The notes under the pieces: generated by a model
What the model was told of the DNA's origin: nothing
The model's database searches: none
Seen by the model: the letters and a program-made list of their open reading frames with translations, nothing else
Made by a program: the position numbers and the translations under genes
Assembly (NCBI GenBank): GCA_016786845.1
Contig: JAEUVB010000015.1
Coordinates: 310,001-374,000, forward strand
Length of the DNA stretch: 64,000 nucleotides
Origin: Chitinophagaceae bacterium
GTDB lineage: Bacteria > Bacteroidota > Bacteroidia > Chitinophagales > Chitinophagaceae
Direction: 5' to 3'
Shown here: in pieces, positions 53,133 through 62,098 of the stretch
Position numbering within the stretch: the first letter of the stretch is position 1
How the letters are laid out: the number at the start of each line of letters is the position of its first letter

Positions 53133-54962
53133 CTAATCCGATAAGGCTATTTTGGCCTGGAATAACTGATTTTTGTCATTCATAATCTGTATAAGGTATA
53201 GACCCGAGGGGTATTTTTTTTCCAGGGTCATCTGAAAAAGATGTTGGTCTACTTTCACGATTCGGTGCTCCAGGGCCTGTCCGTCGGCATTCAAGAATTT
53301 GAATTCGTAAGTTCCATTTTCAGGCATTTGCATAGAAATGGTTTGTTGGGCGGGATTCGGATAAGGTGTTAATTTGCCGGTATTGACGTGCATTTCGAGG
53401 CTGGCAGGCCAGCCCTCCACGATCTTGAAAGTATCCGTGATACAACTGAGCGCATCTGTTACCGTAAATATAGTATCCTGCATGACCGGGACATTAATTT
53501 CCCTTACGCTGTCGCCCGTATTCCAAAGATATTGACCGGCATCCCAGCTGGCTTTAAGACTTATGGTGGAGGGAAAGGTTGCAGTGAGTGTTTTGGTTAC
53601 ACCAACATTCTTATACAGTGTGAATTTGTCCTTCACCACCTGGTTGGTATCGGTGCTGATCCAAACGGCTTCAAGTTTATTACCGGTTATGGTAAAGTAG
53701 AGGGATCCATTGTCGGCATAATTGCCATAGATCGCTGCATTGTGCGGCCATTCAGTCATGGGGGATTGGGGTATCGCACTGCCGCTGCCAATAACCAAAT
53801 AAATGGTGCCGGAGTCTTTTGAGGATGGCAAATGCGTCTGTTTTACATAAGCGCAGGAATTCGGTGTGGTGTCGCAAAAGCCGCTACTCCATTGACGGAT
53901 GTGTTGAAGGCTGTCGAAGGTGGTCTCGGTGCCATAATGCTTTTGCATAAATTGACTTCTTTGGTAAGTATGGTCATGGCCGTTCAACACAAGGTCCACA
54001 TTGAATCTTTCAAGTATCGGATTAAGGTATTCGCGCAAAGCGACTAGATCTGACTCATTATCCGAATGATGGGTGCCCATGCAATACGGTGGGTGATGGT
54101 AGCTCACAATCACCCATGGCATATGATTTAAGGTTAGATCATTCCTGAGCCAGGCTACCTGAGGGGAGAGCAAAGTATCGGCCAAACCATACCAATTACC
54201 GTTGACTTCTTCAAGTCCATAAGAGTCGAGGTTTACAAAATGGACATTGCCGTAATTGAATGAATAATACCTTTCGGTGTTGGATGCCAGTCCGCCGCAC
54301 TCCCCTAATTGGGGCAGGTGGAAAATACCTAAATAAGGGATTTGATGAGTTTGGCGTTTCACATAGTCATTGGCGTAATCATGGTTGCCGACGGCAGGCC
54401 ACAGTACTGTATTGGGTAGCACGGAATCCTGATAATAATTAAAAAAGCCCATTTGATATTCCGGGTCGGTACCATTTTCATAAGCATTGTCGCCCAATAA
54501 AATCCAGCCGTCGGTGTATACCGTGTCGATAAATTTCAGGTAGGCATTTCTTACATCTATTTGCTGTTGGGTTTGTTTGCCCATATCACCCATGGCCCAG
54601 AATCGGATCGGTTTTTCGCATTGAGGAGTAGGCGGAGGCGGGGTAACAAAATAGAAGGCTGAACCGGATTTTAAAGTTTGAGTGCCGGTACCGATGGAAT
54701 AATAATACCTGGTTTCCGGCTGTAAGTTGCTCAATTCAATTTTGTGTGAAAGGCCTATATTTAAGCTGGTATTGCTGTTGAATAAAGCCCCGGGTGCTGT
54801 GCCATACAGTACCTGGGCATTGCATGGGACATCTGTATTCCAGCAAATGATAAGGCTATTGGGGCTTGCTTGTGTAAGATAGGGCCCTCTGATGACCGTT
54901 TGTGCAAATGATAAGCAGGTCAGGAGGAGTAAAAAACAAGTATGTTGAATTCGCAATGTCAT
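53133..54962 (-). CDS. T9SS-exported purple acid phosphatase-like metallophosphoesterase
   Basis: A 609-aa secreted enzyme. Order: signal peptide (MTLRIQHTCFLLLLTCLSFAQ); purple acid phosphatase N-domain of fibronectin type (about 25-105); metallophosphoesterase domain with AMGDMGK, LLGDNAYENG, VGNHDY, SYHHPP and NGHDHTYQR, giving the complete set of metal ligands; a PKD- or Ig-like stretch (about 455-515); and a T9SS sorting tail (TPYPNPAQQTISMQ ... SGLYLIQIMNDKNQ). It releases phosphate from organic esters at the cell surface or outside. Unlike the receptor at 13068, I see no phased GGTAAY repeats upstream; a -7 element lies at 54968-54975. Confidence 0.93.
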   Translation of the reverse strand: MTLRIQHTCFLLLLTCLSFAQTVIRGPYLTQASPNSLIICWNTDVPCNAQVLYGTAPGALFNSNTSLNIGLSHKIELSNLQPETRYYYSIGTGTQTLKSGSAFYFVTPPPPTPQCEKPIRFWAMGDMGKQTQQQIDVRNAYLKFIDTVYTDGWILLGDNAYENGTDPEYQMGFFNYYQDSVLPNTVLWPAVGNHDYANDYVKRQTHQIPYLGIFHLPQLGECGGLASNTERYYSFNYGNVHFVNLDSYGLEEVNGNWYGLADTLLSPQVAWLRNDLTLNHMPWVIVSYHHPPYCMGTHHSDNESDLVALREYLNPILERFNVDLVLNGHDHTYQRSQFMQKHYGTETTFDSLQHIRQWSSGFCDTTPNSCAYVKQTHLPSSKDSGTIYLVIGSGSAIPQSPMTEWPHNAAIYGNYADNGSLYFTITGNKLEAVWISTDTNQVVKDKFTLYKNVGVTKTLTATFPSTISLKASWDAGQYLWNTGDSVREINVPVMQDTIFTVTDALSCITDTFKIVEGWPASLEMHVNTGKLTPYPNPAQQTISMQMPENGTYEFKFLNADGQALEHRIVKVDQHLFQMTLEKKYPSGLYLIQIMNDKNQLFQAKIALSD

Positions 54963-54967
54963 TTTGA

Positions 54968-54975
54968 CAAAGATA
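54968..54975 (-). promoter_or_regulatory. -7 element of the purple acid phosphatase gene
   Basis: TATCTTTG on the minus strand (54975 to 54968), 5 bp before the ATG, implying a leaderless mRNA. Confidence 0.55.
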
Positions 54976-55105
54976 TTTTTAATTTAACATGGAAAGGGTT
55001 TATTTCGTCTGAGTATTTTTATACTTGGTATCATACCATTCATATTGCAGGGGTATCACCGTTGCTCATGAAAAATTGATTTAAAAAAACATTATTTTGC
55101 GAGTT

Positions 55106-55792
55106 ATGAAAAGGAATAAGTTAGGTTGTCTAATGGCCATTACGTTGATAGTTCTCGTCTGTTGTTCACCATCAACATTGGCACAAAAGAAAACAAAGAA
55201 GGAATATCCTGCTGCTGTCCTAAAGCATCAAATCGTTGGGAGTATTGGGTATGGATATCCTTCAATTCTGAGGGCATATTTACGGTCGGTAACGAATCGC
55301 AAGGAATACACGATTTCCGGGGTAGGCCCGCTTTTAGTGAAGGCTGAATACCTGATCAATCCAAAATTTGGGGTAGGGATCAATGCTACCTATAGTCATT
55401 CAAAAGTTAGTTGGATGCAGTTGGGTTATGACACGATTTCTAAGACCTATCACGACTTTGATACAGGTCTTGAAGGTTCCGAATTGTCGGTAACATTTCG
55501 TGGTAATTATCATTTTTGGCATCGAAAAAAGATCGATTCTTATGCAGGTCTGGGTGTAGGGTATGGGAAAATATTTGTTGATGGTTATACCAAAGCCCAT
55601 ACAGGAGGATTTGTATTGAACTTCGAGATTCCGCGCCCCATTTGCTTCGAAGCGACCTGGGGTTTACGCTATTTTCCAATAAAAAACCTCGGTTTTTACA
55701 CCGAGGTTGGATTGGGAAAAAGTTGGCTCTTATTTCAAAAATATTTTATTCCTGAAGCGATCCTACAGGGTGGAATATGCTTGAAATTTTAA
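55106..55792 (+). CDS. Outer-membrane beta-barrel-like protein of unknown function
   Basis: A 228-aa exported protein; the start at 55106 gives MKRNKLGCLMAITLIVLVCCSPSTLAQ, a signal peptide (possibly lipoprotein-like). After a short Lys-rich stretch come alternating strands with Gly/aromatic patterns (HQIVGSIGYGYPSILRAYL, YAGLGVGYGKIFVDGYTKAH, GFYTEVGLGKSWLLFQKYF) and a terminal Phe, as in small outer-membrane barrels. No named family is recognised. Its stop abuts the convergent lipoprotein stop with no gap. Confidence 0.75.
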   Translation: MKRNKLGCLMAITLIVLVCCSPSTLAQKKTKKEYPAAVLKHQIVGSIGYGYPSILRAYLRSVTNRKEYTISGVGPLLVKAEYLINPKFGVGINATYSHSKVSWMQLGYDTISKTYHDFDTGLEGSELSVTFRGNYHFWHRKKIDSYAGLGVGYGKIFVDGYTKAHTGGFVLNFEIPRPICFEATWGLRYFPIKNLGFYTEVGLGKSWLLFQKYFIPEAILQGGICLKF

Positions 55793-56395
55793 TTAAGGTG
55801 CTGCTGTTACCGTGAACGTAAAGTTGAAACGGAATTTCGCTGTTGATGAAAGCGATTCATTTTTCTTGATACAGAAAGCAATCATCACTTTCATATATTC
55901 AGAACGGAAATAATCTTTAATATCATCAGCCGAAACGTCTAAAACAAGTTCTTGCAAATCACGGGGAACGGAATTTTTAAAGGCAACCATTTTAGGAGTG
56001 GTACCACCAAAGCTGTCTACGAATATTTTAATACTGACCGGCGTGGTGTCTTTCACAAAATTAAAGTATTGTGTAGTTCCCGGATCTTCAATGCGTATTT
56101 TCAATTCTTTGAGGTTAACCTTGATGATTTGATCCTTGGTAAAACCGTATGGTCCAATAAATTCATCCACTTTCGTGGCAAACGTATCTACTTGAACCGG
56201 GTTGTCAATCAGATTGACATCGACTAAGCTGGGCAGAAACATCGTTACGGTAGAAGGGAGGGTTGTGGTATCGCCATATCCAATATCTACAATGATATTG
56301 TCTTTTGTTGTATTTGTGGTTGTTTTCTTTTTACAACTGCTATAAGCGACAACTAATAAAAGCAGAATTACGGAAACGGAAAGGATTTTTTTCAT
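55793..56395 (-). CDS. Lipoprotein of unknown function
   Basis: A 200-aa lipoprotein: MKKILSVSVILLLLVVAYSSCKKK has a lipobox ending at Cys21. A Thr-rich linker follows, then a domain rich in Val and Asp. The tail, FRSEYMKVMIAFCIKKNESLSSTAKFRFNFTFTVTA, is beta-rich. No family is recognised. Its 3' end touches the convergent gene at 55792 without overlap. Confidence 0.7.
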   Translation of the reverse strand: MKKILSVSVILLLLVVAYSSCKKKTTTNTTKDNIIVDIGYGDTTTLPSTVTMFLPSLVDVNLIDNPVQVDTFATKVDEFIGPYGFTKDQIIKVNLKELKIRIEDPGTTQYFNFVKDTTPVSIKIFVDSFGGTTPKMVAFKNSVPRDLQELVLDVSADDIKDYFRSEYMKVMIAFCIKKNESLSSTAKFRFNFTFTVTAAP

Positions 56396-56585
56396 GTAAG
56401 AGGGGTTTTTTAATCGTGAGTAAATGTAGAGCTTTTTTGAGATTTTTATAAAAATTCGCGTTTTTCATACTCATAGACGATAGATTGTATATATTTGTTA
56501 GCTGTTCAGAAATCATATCCTGCCTTTGCTTACAGCTACTATGGCAGGACGTTTCAGAGCACTTTAAAAGATCAGAAAATATATC

Positions 56586-57158
56586 ATGATGAAAAAATTT
56601 GTTACTTCCCTCTTTTGCCTGATGGCATTTTTTTGTACCAAAGCTCAAACAATTTACACCATAGGTTATGATAAAATAGATATTGAAGTGGTGAATCCTT
56701 ATTTTTTTGCAGAAATGATTTACCCCGGACAACCCAGTGCCTGTGGTATTTACGACAAAACTTCTGAGACCTTCTACACCTGCGATTATCAAACATTTCG
56801 TTATGTGGAAGATGAGTTTGTTCAATATACCGGCAAGGCTTGTTGCGAAAAAGTTGATTTCGATCCGGCAAAATATTATGGTACCCTTACGTTGAAAGGA
56901 GTTATTGATTCAGTAGAATGGGACAATCTCATTATTCACTTCACGACGGATAAGGCCAGGCTGACTATTAAGACCGATGAGCGAGAAATTGATGCACTTT
57001 ATGATAAATATTTTAAAGAGAATCATCTCGGCAAGGTGAATATCATCTTCAAGTTTAAAACCTACGATTCGCCTACCGAAGCCCAGATTTCTTATAATAA
57101 GAATATGGAACATAAGCGCAAACCAACCCGCGTATACACCAAAGTGCTGCGTTGGTAA
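56586..57158 (+). CDS. Secreted protein of unknown function upstream of tsaD
   Basis: A 190-aa protein with signal peptide (MMKKFVTSLFCLMAFFCTKAQ; ATG at 56586, alternatively 56589). The body has four cysteines (SACGIYD, FYTCDYQ, KACCEK) that may form disulfides. No family is recognised. Its TAA overlaps the tsaD ATG by one base (TAATG), so tsaD translation probably depends on it. Confidence 0.7.
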   Translation: MMKKFVTSLFCLMAFFCTKAQTIYTIGYDKIDIEVVNPYFFAEMIYPGQPSACGIYDKTSETFYTCDYQTFRYVEDEFVQYTGKACCEKVDFDPAKYYGTLTLKGVIDSVEWDNLIIHFTTDKARLTIKTDEREIDALYDKYFKENHLGKVNIIFKFKTYDSPTEAQISYNKNMEHKRKPTRVYTKVLRW

Positions 57159-58162
57159 TGCCTGAAGTTTGTCTGCTGGCGATTGAAAGTTCCTGCGATG
57201 AAACAAGTGCAGCTATTCTTTCCGATGGTCAAATCCTTTCTAATATCATCTATACACAAACCGTGCATGAAAAGTATGGTGGGGTGATTCCGGAATCGGC
57301 ATCCCGACTTCATATTCGACATATTCTGCCGGTCGTAGAGGAAGCATTTCTGCAAAGTGGGATGCATAAAACACAATTGCATGCGGTGGCCTATACTCAG
57401 TCGCCCGGCCTCATTGGATCTCTGCTCGTTGGAGCTACTTTCGCTAAATCATTTGCTCAGGCATTAACTATCCCAACCATAGCGGTCAATCATATGCATG
57501 CACATGTGTTGTCCAATTTGATCGAGGAACCAAGGCCCGATTTCCCTTTTTTATGCTTAACAGTTTCCGGTGGTCATACCCAAATTGTTTTGTGTCGTTC
57601 GCCCCTGGATATGGAAATTCTTGGGGAAACCATCGATGATGCTGCAGGAGAGGCCTTTGATAAGTCGGCCAAAATGCTTGGCCTGCCCTATCCGGGTGGT
57701 CCTTTGGTGGATCGATATGCACAATCCGGTGATCCAATGCGGTTTCAGTTTGCTAAACCCAGGATCGAAGGCCTGAATTTTAGTTTCTCAGGCGTAAAAA
57801 CATCAATCCTATATTTTTTACAAGCAGAAAAAGCAAAAAATGATCATTTCATTACCGAGAACATCAATGACCTCTGCGCCGGAATTCAACATACCATCGT
57901 AACGATATTAATGGAAAAATTAGTCAAGGCGTGCAAAGAAACAGGTATAAGGAATGTATGTATTGCCGGTGGTGTCAGTGCCAATAGCGGATTACGCAAA
58001 GGCTTGCAACATTATGCAGATCGGTACGGGTGGAAGGCGTTTATTCCAAAATTTGAATATTGTACAGATAACGCTGCCATGATAGCCATGACAGGATATT
58101 ATAAATACCTTAAAGGGGAATTCTCGGAATTGAATTTAGGTGCAAGTGCCCGTAGTCTTTGA
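57158..58162 (+). CDS. tsaD: tRNA N6-adenosine threonylcarbamoyltransferase TsaD
   Basis: TsaD transfers threonylcarbamoyl to A37 of ANN-decoding tRNAs with TsaB (encoded at 33926). The 334-aa protein opens with LLAIESSCDETSAAIL, has the metal site HMHAHVLS near residue 109, GGHTQIVL near 134, and the C-terminal AGGVSANSGLR and DNAAMIAMTG. ATG at 57158 is chosen over TTG at 57152 because it is coupled to the upstream stop. Confidence 0.96.
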   Translation: MPEVCLLAIESSCDETSAAILSDGQILSNIIYTQTVHEKYGGVIPESASRLHIRHILPVVEEAFLQSGMHKTQLHAVAYTQSPGLIGSLLVGATFAKSFAQALTIPTIAVNHMHAHVLSNLIEEPRPDFPFLCLTVSGGHTQIVLCRSPLDMEILGETIDDAAGEAFDKSAKMLGLPYPGGPLVDRYAQSGDPMRFQFAKPRIEGLNFSFSGVKTSILYFLQAEKAKNDHFITENINDLCAGIQHTIVTILMEKLVKACKETGIRNVCIAGGVSANSGLRKGLQHYADRYGWKAFIPKFEYCTDNAAMIAMTGYYKYLKGEFSELNLGASARSL

Positions 58163-58350
58163 TAAAGTTTTTATTGAGTATGCATCCTTTGATTGAAATT
58201 CCATCATTTACCGTACGGACGCTCCCTCAAAGCATTGAAGTATTAAGGGCATATGGATTAGACCCATACCGGAAAACCGTTAATATTAGCTGACTACAAA
58301 CTATTCAAGCAAGTTTCAGAATAAAATCATTGTATCTCCTGAATTCGAGA

Positions 58351-59367
58351 TTAATTCTTCTCCGACTCCAATTTGTCGACAATTTTCTTTTCAATTTCGC
58401 CCATCATTTCCGGATTGTCCAGTAAAAGTTGTTTAACCGCATCTCTGCCTTGGCCAAGTTTGTTGTTATCGTAGGCATACCATGAACCACTTTTTTGAAT
58501 GATATTATTCTCAACACCTAAATCGATGATCTCTCCAACTTTACTAATGCCTTCTCCGAAAATGATATCGAATTCAGCCTGACGGAATGGAGGGGCGACT
58601 TTGTTTTTGACCACCTTTACACGGGCTCTGTTTCCAATGGCCTCATCACCGTCTTTAATCTGGCTGATCCGGCGAATATCCAGTCGAACAGAAGCATAGA
58701 ATTTTAATGCATTACCACCGGTTGTAGTTTCAGGATTTCCAAACATGACACCGATCTTTTCACGAAGTTGATTGATAAAAATGCAGCAGCATCCGGTACG
58801 TGAAATCGTGGCGGTCAATTTACGTAAAGCCTGACTCATCAAACGAGCTTGCAATCCCATTTTGCTATCACCCATTTCACCTTCCAATTCACCTTTCGGA
58901 ACCAATGCCGCTACCGAGTCAATGACCACCAGGTCGATGGCTCCTGAGGAGATCAGTCTGTCGGCTATCTCAAGCCCTTGTTCTCCATAGTCAGGTTGTG
59001 ATATCAAAAGATTGTCTATATCTACACCCAATTTTTTTGCATAAGATGCATCAAAAGCATGCTCTGCATCTATAAAAGCGCAAATACCGCCTTTTTTCTG
59101 AGCTTCTGCAATAACATGGGTGGCAATGGTAGTTTTACCTGAAGATTCCGGACCATAGATCTCAACAACACGTCCGCGAGGTAACCCGCCTATCCCTAGT
59201 GCAATATCCAGACCTAAAGAGCCGGTGGAAATGCTGTCCATTTCGACCACATCTTTATCTCCGAGTTTCATGATCGACCCTTTTCCATAGTCTTTGTCGA
59301 TCTTTTCCATGGTCAATTTAAGGGCCTTCAATTTTTCATTTTCTTGTGTTGCTGTCGCTGTTGCCAT
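58351..59367 (-). CDS. recA: Recombinase RecA
   Basis: RecA forms the filament for homologous recombination and SOS signalling. The 338-aa protein has Walker [14 protein letters not shown] near residue 73, [15 protein letters not shown] near 100, [19 protein letters not shown] near 145, loop [18 protein letters not shown] near 207, and an acidic C-terminus. The promoter -7 element TACATTTG (59391 to 59384) is 16 bp upstream. A hairpin at 59451-59485 lies further upstream. I see no convincing SOS box. Confidence 0.97.
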   Translation of the reverse strand: MATATATQENEKLKALKLTMEKIDKDYGKGSIMKLGDKDVVEMDSISTGSLGLDIALGIGGLPRGRVVEIYGPESSGKTTIATHVIAEAQKKGGICAFIDAEHAFDASYAKKLGVDIDNLLISQPDYGEQGLEIADRLISSGAIDLVVIDSVAALVPKGELEGEMGDSKMGLQARLMSQALRKLTATISRTGCCCIFINQLREKIGVMFGNPETTTGGNALKFYASVRLDIRRISQIKDGDEAIGNRARVKVVKNKVAPPFRQAEFDIIFGEGISKVGEIIDLGVENNIIQKSGSWYAYDNNKLGQGRDAVKQLLLDNPEMMGEIEKKIVDKLESEKN

Positions 59368-59383
59368 TGTGCTGTGTTTTAAA

Positions 59384-59391
59384 CAAATGTA
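59384..59391 (-). promoter_or_regulatory. -7 element of recA
   Basis: TACATTTG on the minus strand, 16 bp before the recA ATG, an exact TAnnTTTG match. No clear -33 box. Confidence 0.55.
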
Positions 59392-59450
59392 TTAATTAAT
59401 ATGAATTTACAGGATTGAGATATGGGTTTGTTGATAACTAATTACACCTG

Positions 59451-59485
59451 AAGGCTTCCGGCAGCCGGTGACTCCCGGAAGCTTT
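59451..59485. other. Strong GC-rich hairpin upstream of recA
   Basis: Stem AAGGCTTCCGG (59451-59461) pairs with CCGGAAGCTTTT (from 59475), loop of 13 bases, and an alternative fold through CCGGCAGCCGG is possible. It stands in the 437-bp region between recA and arsR (59368-59804). It could be a terminator on the plus strand or a regulator of the divergent promoters. The remainder of this region shows only AT-rich sequence. Confidence 0.55.
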
Positions 59486-59820
59486 TCAGATGTACTGACT
59501 AACCCTTATTCGAAGCAAAGATACCGGTGACTATACGTAATGAGTTTACGTAGCTTTTTTATTCATCGGAATCCTTCATTGTAAGTATCTCAAAACTATT
59601 TTTCAGTTAGTGATACAAACTTAGAATGCACCGAAATTTTCGACAAGTGCTTTCTTATAACTCGGGAAATTATTTGATTTTTCAGCGAAAATGCATGGTT
59701 ATCAGGAATTCCGATTCTCCTCAATAAGGACAATGAATATATCCACTCATGCTAATTTTCATGGAAGAGATCATCGATTTTATCACAAATTGGGATAAAC
59801 CCTTTTGAGGTTAATTTTAT

Positions 59821-59838
59821 GTTCGTATAATTGCGAAT
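59821..59838. promoter_or_regulatory. Operator-like inverted repeat upstream of arsR
   Basis: GTTCGTATAATTGCGAAT; its reverse complement shares ATTCGCA and CGAA halves with the site at 60209. It lies 15-32 bp before the arsR ATG, which fits autoregulation by ArsR. Confidence 0.7.
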
Positions 59839-59852
59839 TAAATTGTGACCTT

Positions 59853-60176
59853 ATGATAAAGGAAAAAGCCATTTTTTCGCAACGGCAAGAATTAATATCA
59901 AGCTTTTCCAATGCCCTCGCCAATCCTGTCAGGGTGGCCATTTTAGACCTTTTGGCAAATCAATCCTGCTGTTATCATGGCGATCTGTCGGAGGAACTCC
60001 CAATTGCCAACAGTACCTTGTCTCAGCATTTAAAAGTGTTGAAAGAGGCCGGACTGATACAAGGTGAAATTCATCCGCCTAAAACAAAATACTGTATTCA
60101 TCGCGAAAACTGGGGATTGGCCAAAGGCTTGCTGATGAGCTTTTTCGACACACCTAAATTGGCAAAGGATTGTTAA
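59853..60176 (+). CDS. arsR: ArsR-family arsenic-responsive repressor
   Basis: A 107-aa ArsR/SmtB regulator, first gene of an arsenic operon. Winged helix: SNALANPVRVAILDLLANQ, then LSEELPIANSTLSQHLKVLKEAGLIQG. Cysteines at LANQSCCYHGDL, just before the recognition helix, are a plausible As(III) site, and a third Cys lies near TKYCIHRE. The start at 59853 is chosen over an upstream start because it leaves the operator outside the gene. Confidence 0.87.
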   Translation: MIKEKAIFSQRQELISSFSNALANPVRVAILDLLANQSCCYHGDLSEELPIANSTLSQHLKVLKEAGLIQGEIHPPKTKYCIHRENWGLAKGLLMSFFDTPKLAKDC

Positions 60177-60208
60177 GTAATACAAGTCTCATTTAAACAA
60201 ATTCAATT

Positions 60209-60226
60209 ATTCGCATTTGTGCGAAT
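60209..60226. promoter_or_regulatory. Operator-like perfect palindrome before acr3
   Basis: ATTCGCATTTGTGCGAAT, 7-bp perfect arms with a TTTG centre. It lies 19 bp before the acr3 ATG and matches the arsR operator, so ArsR probably also controls acr3 here. Confidence 0.72.
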
Positions 60227-60244
60227 GAAAAAAATCAATACACT

Positions 60245-61282
60245 ATGCAACCTAAATTAAAATTTCTGGATCGCTACCTGACCCTTTGGATTTTCCTTGC
60301 TATGCTTTTTGGCGTCGCCTTAGGTTATATTTTTCCGGGCATTTCAGAAATAACCCAGGCCTTATCTGTAGGTACGACCAATATTCCTTTGGCCCTTGGA
60401 CTCATTTTGATGATGTATCCCCCTTTGGCTAAGGTGGATTATTCACTTTTGCCTAAAGCATTTCAGGATCGTAAGGTTATGACCATTTCGTTAGTCTTAA
60501 ACTGGATAGTGGGACCGCTATTGATGTTCGGACTGGCGATTATTTTTCTCAGGAATGAACCAGAGTATATGGTCGGTCTGATTCTGATTGGCCTGGCCCG
60601 TTGTATCGCCATGGTCATTGTATGGAATGATCTGGCAAAAGGAAATCGGGAGTATGGCGCCTTGCTCGTTGCGCTAAACAGTATTTTTCAGGTGATATCG
60701 TACAGTTTCTATGTTTGGTTGTTCATCAACGTATTACCTACGGCATTTGGATTGGGAACCTTTAATGTATCGGTTCCTATCGGAGACGTAGCACAGAGTG
60801 TTTTTTTATATCTGGGCCTGCCTTTTTTAGCAGGCTTCCTCAGTCGTTATTTCCTTATTCAAAGTAAAGGAGTCATTTGGTACAATCAAAAATTCATACC
60901 CAAAATATCTCCTATCACATTATATGCACTATTGTTTACCATCGTACTGATGTTCAGTTTGAAAGGAGATAAAATATTAGAATTGCCCATGGATGTGGTC
61001 AAGGTGGCTATTCCCATGGTGATTTATTTTGTACTGATGTTTTTTGTCAGTTTTTTCATCAATAAATCAATGAACGTACCTTATGAAAAAAATGCAGCAA
61101 TCTCATTTACCGCTACAGGAAATAATTTTGAATTGGCCATTGCTGTTGCAATCGCTGTATTTGGCATTCATTCTCCTCAAGCATTTGTGGGTGTGATAGG
61201 CCCATTGATCGAGGTGCCGGTTTTGATTTTATTGGTCAGAGCATCCCTCTATCTCAAAGAAAAATACTATACACAATCTTAA
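60245..61282 (+). CDS. acr3: Arsenite efflux transporter Acr3
   Basis: Acr3 exports arsenite using the membrane potential. The 345-aa protein has about ten membrane helices, the family motif [19 protein letters not shown] near residue 116 with the essential Cys120, and the [20 protein letters not shown] segment near residue 282. It lies between arsR and arsC in a normal arsenic-resistance order. Confidence 0.95.
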   Translation: MQPKLKFLDRYLTLWIFLAMLFGVALGYIFPGISEITQALSVGTTNIPLALGLILMMYPPLAKVDYSLLPKAFQDRKVMTISLVLNWIVGPLLMFGLAIIFLRNEPEYMVGLILIGLARCIAMVIVWNDLAKGNREYGALLVALNSIFQVISYSFYVWLFINVLPTAFGLGTFNVSVPIGDVAQSVFLYLGLPFLAGFLSRYFLIQSKGVIWYNQKFIPKISPITLYALLFTIVLMFSLKGDKILELPMDVVKVAIPMVIYFVLMFFVSFFINKSMNVPYEKNAAISFTATGNNFELAIAVAIAVFGIHSPQAFVGVIGPLIEVPVLILLVRASLYLKEKYYTQS

Positions 61283-61285
61283 AAT

Positions 61286-61894
61286 ATGAATAAGACTCTA
61301 GAAACTTTTATTCAGGCCATAAATACTTCAACCCTATCAGATGCAAGAAAAGAAGTATTACAACCCTTGATCGATTATGTGCGCGATAAAATAAGTTCAA
61401 ATGAAACCATACGTTTGAATTTTATCTGCACGCATAATTCAAGGCGCAGTCATCTTGGACAAATATGGGCTCAGACCATGGCTTATTATTTTAATGTTCC
61501 TAATCTGTTTGCCTATTCAGGAGGTACAGAAGCCACGGCCCTCTTTTCCAAGGTGGCCGAAACATTAACGCATCAAGGATTTGATTTGCTTATACTCAGT
61601 CAATCTGAGAATCCGATATATGCGGTAAAGTATGCGCCCAATGAAGCGCCGGTGATTTGTTTTTCAAAAGCCTATCATCATCCGTTTAATCCAAAATCTC
61701 ATTTCGCAGCTATCGTCACGTGCAATGCAGCCGATGAAGCTTGTCCATTGGTACTAGGTGCCGACAGAAGAATAGCTATCAAGTACGATGATCCTAAGGC
61801 ATTTGATGGCACGGAACTGATGGATGTAAAATATGCTGAACGTAGTTTGGAAATTGCCCGGGAAATGTACTATGTTTTTGGTAGCATAAAATAA
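61286..61894 (+). CDS. arsC: Arsenate reductase, low-molecular-weight phosphatase type
   Basis: A 202-aa enzyme reducing arsenate to arsenite for export by Acr3. The phosphatase P-loop CTHNSRRS (Cx5R) is at about residues 49-56, after an N-terminal extension of about 45 helical residues; the usual LMW-PTP is shorter. A further Cys in AIVTCNAADEACPLV near 150-157 could serve in the disulfide relay of thioredoxin-linked arsenate reductases. It starts 3 bp after acr3. Confidence 0.9.
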   Translation: MNKTLETFIQAINTSTLSDARKEVLQPLIDYVRDKISSNETIRLNFICTHNSRRSHLGQIWAQTMAYYFNVPNLFAYSGGTEATALFSKVAETLTHQGFDLLILSQSENPIYAVKYAPNEAPVICFSKAYHHPFNPKSHFAAIVTCNAADEACPLVLGADRRIAIKYDDPKAFDGTELMDVKYAERSLEIAREMYYVFGSIK

Positions 61895-62098
61895 ATAAGG
61901 TCGGCTCGATGAGAGATGCGATCATACCCCGAAGTCAACTTGAACAGAAAAAGTATGATCAGACAGGAAATGCTGCGATATTGTCCATTTAGCGTATCGA
62001 GATAATGGATGGCCTGCGACCGGAGGCTCCGGGATGATTCGCAGCTTGAAGCGAAATGCGTGTCTGCCTCCCGGATTTCTTATGCAAATTTAAAAGTG

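Noticed and set aside
58163..58350. tRNA gene between tsaD and recA
   Set aside because: No T-loop GTTCGAATC-type sequence or cloverleaf stems could be found.
59368..59804. SOS box before recA
   Set aside because: No convincing inverted repeat overlaps the recA -7 element; only AT-rich sequence is seen.
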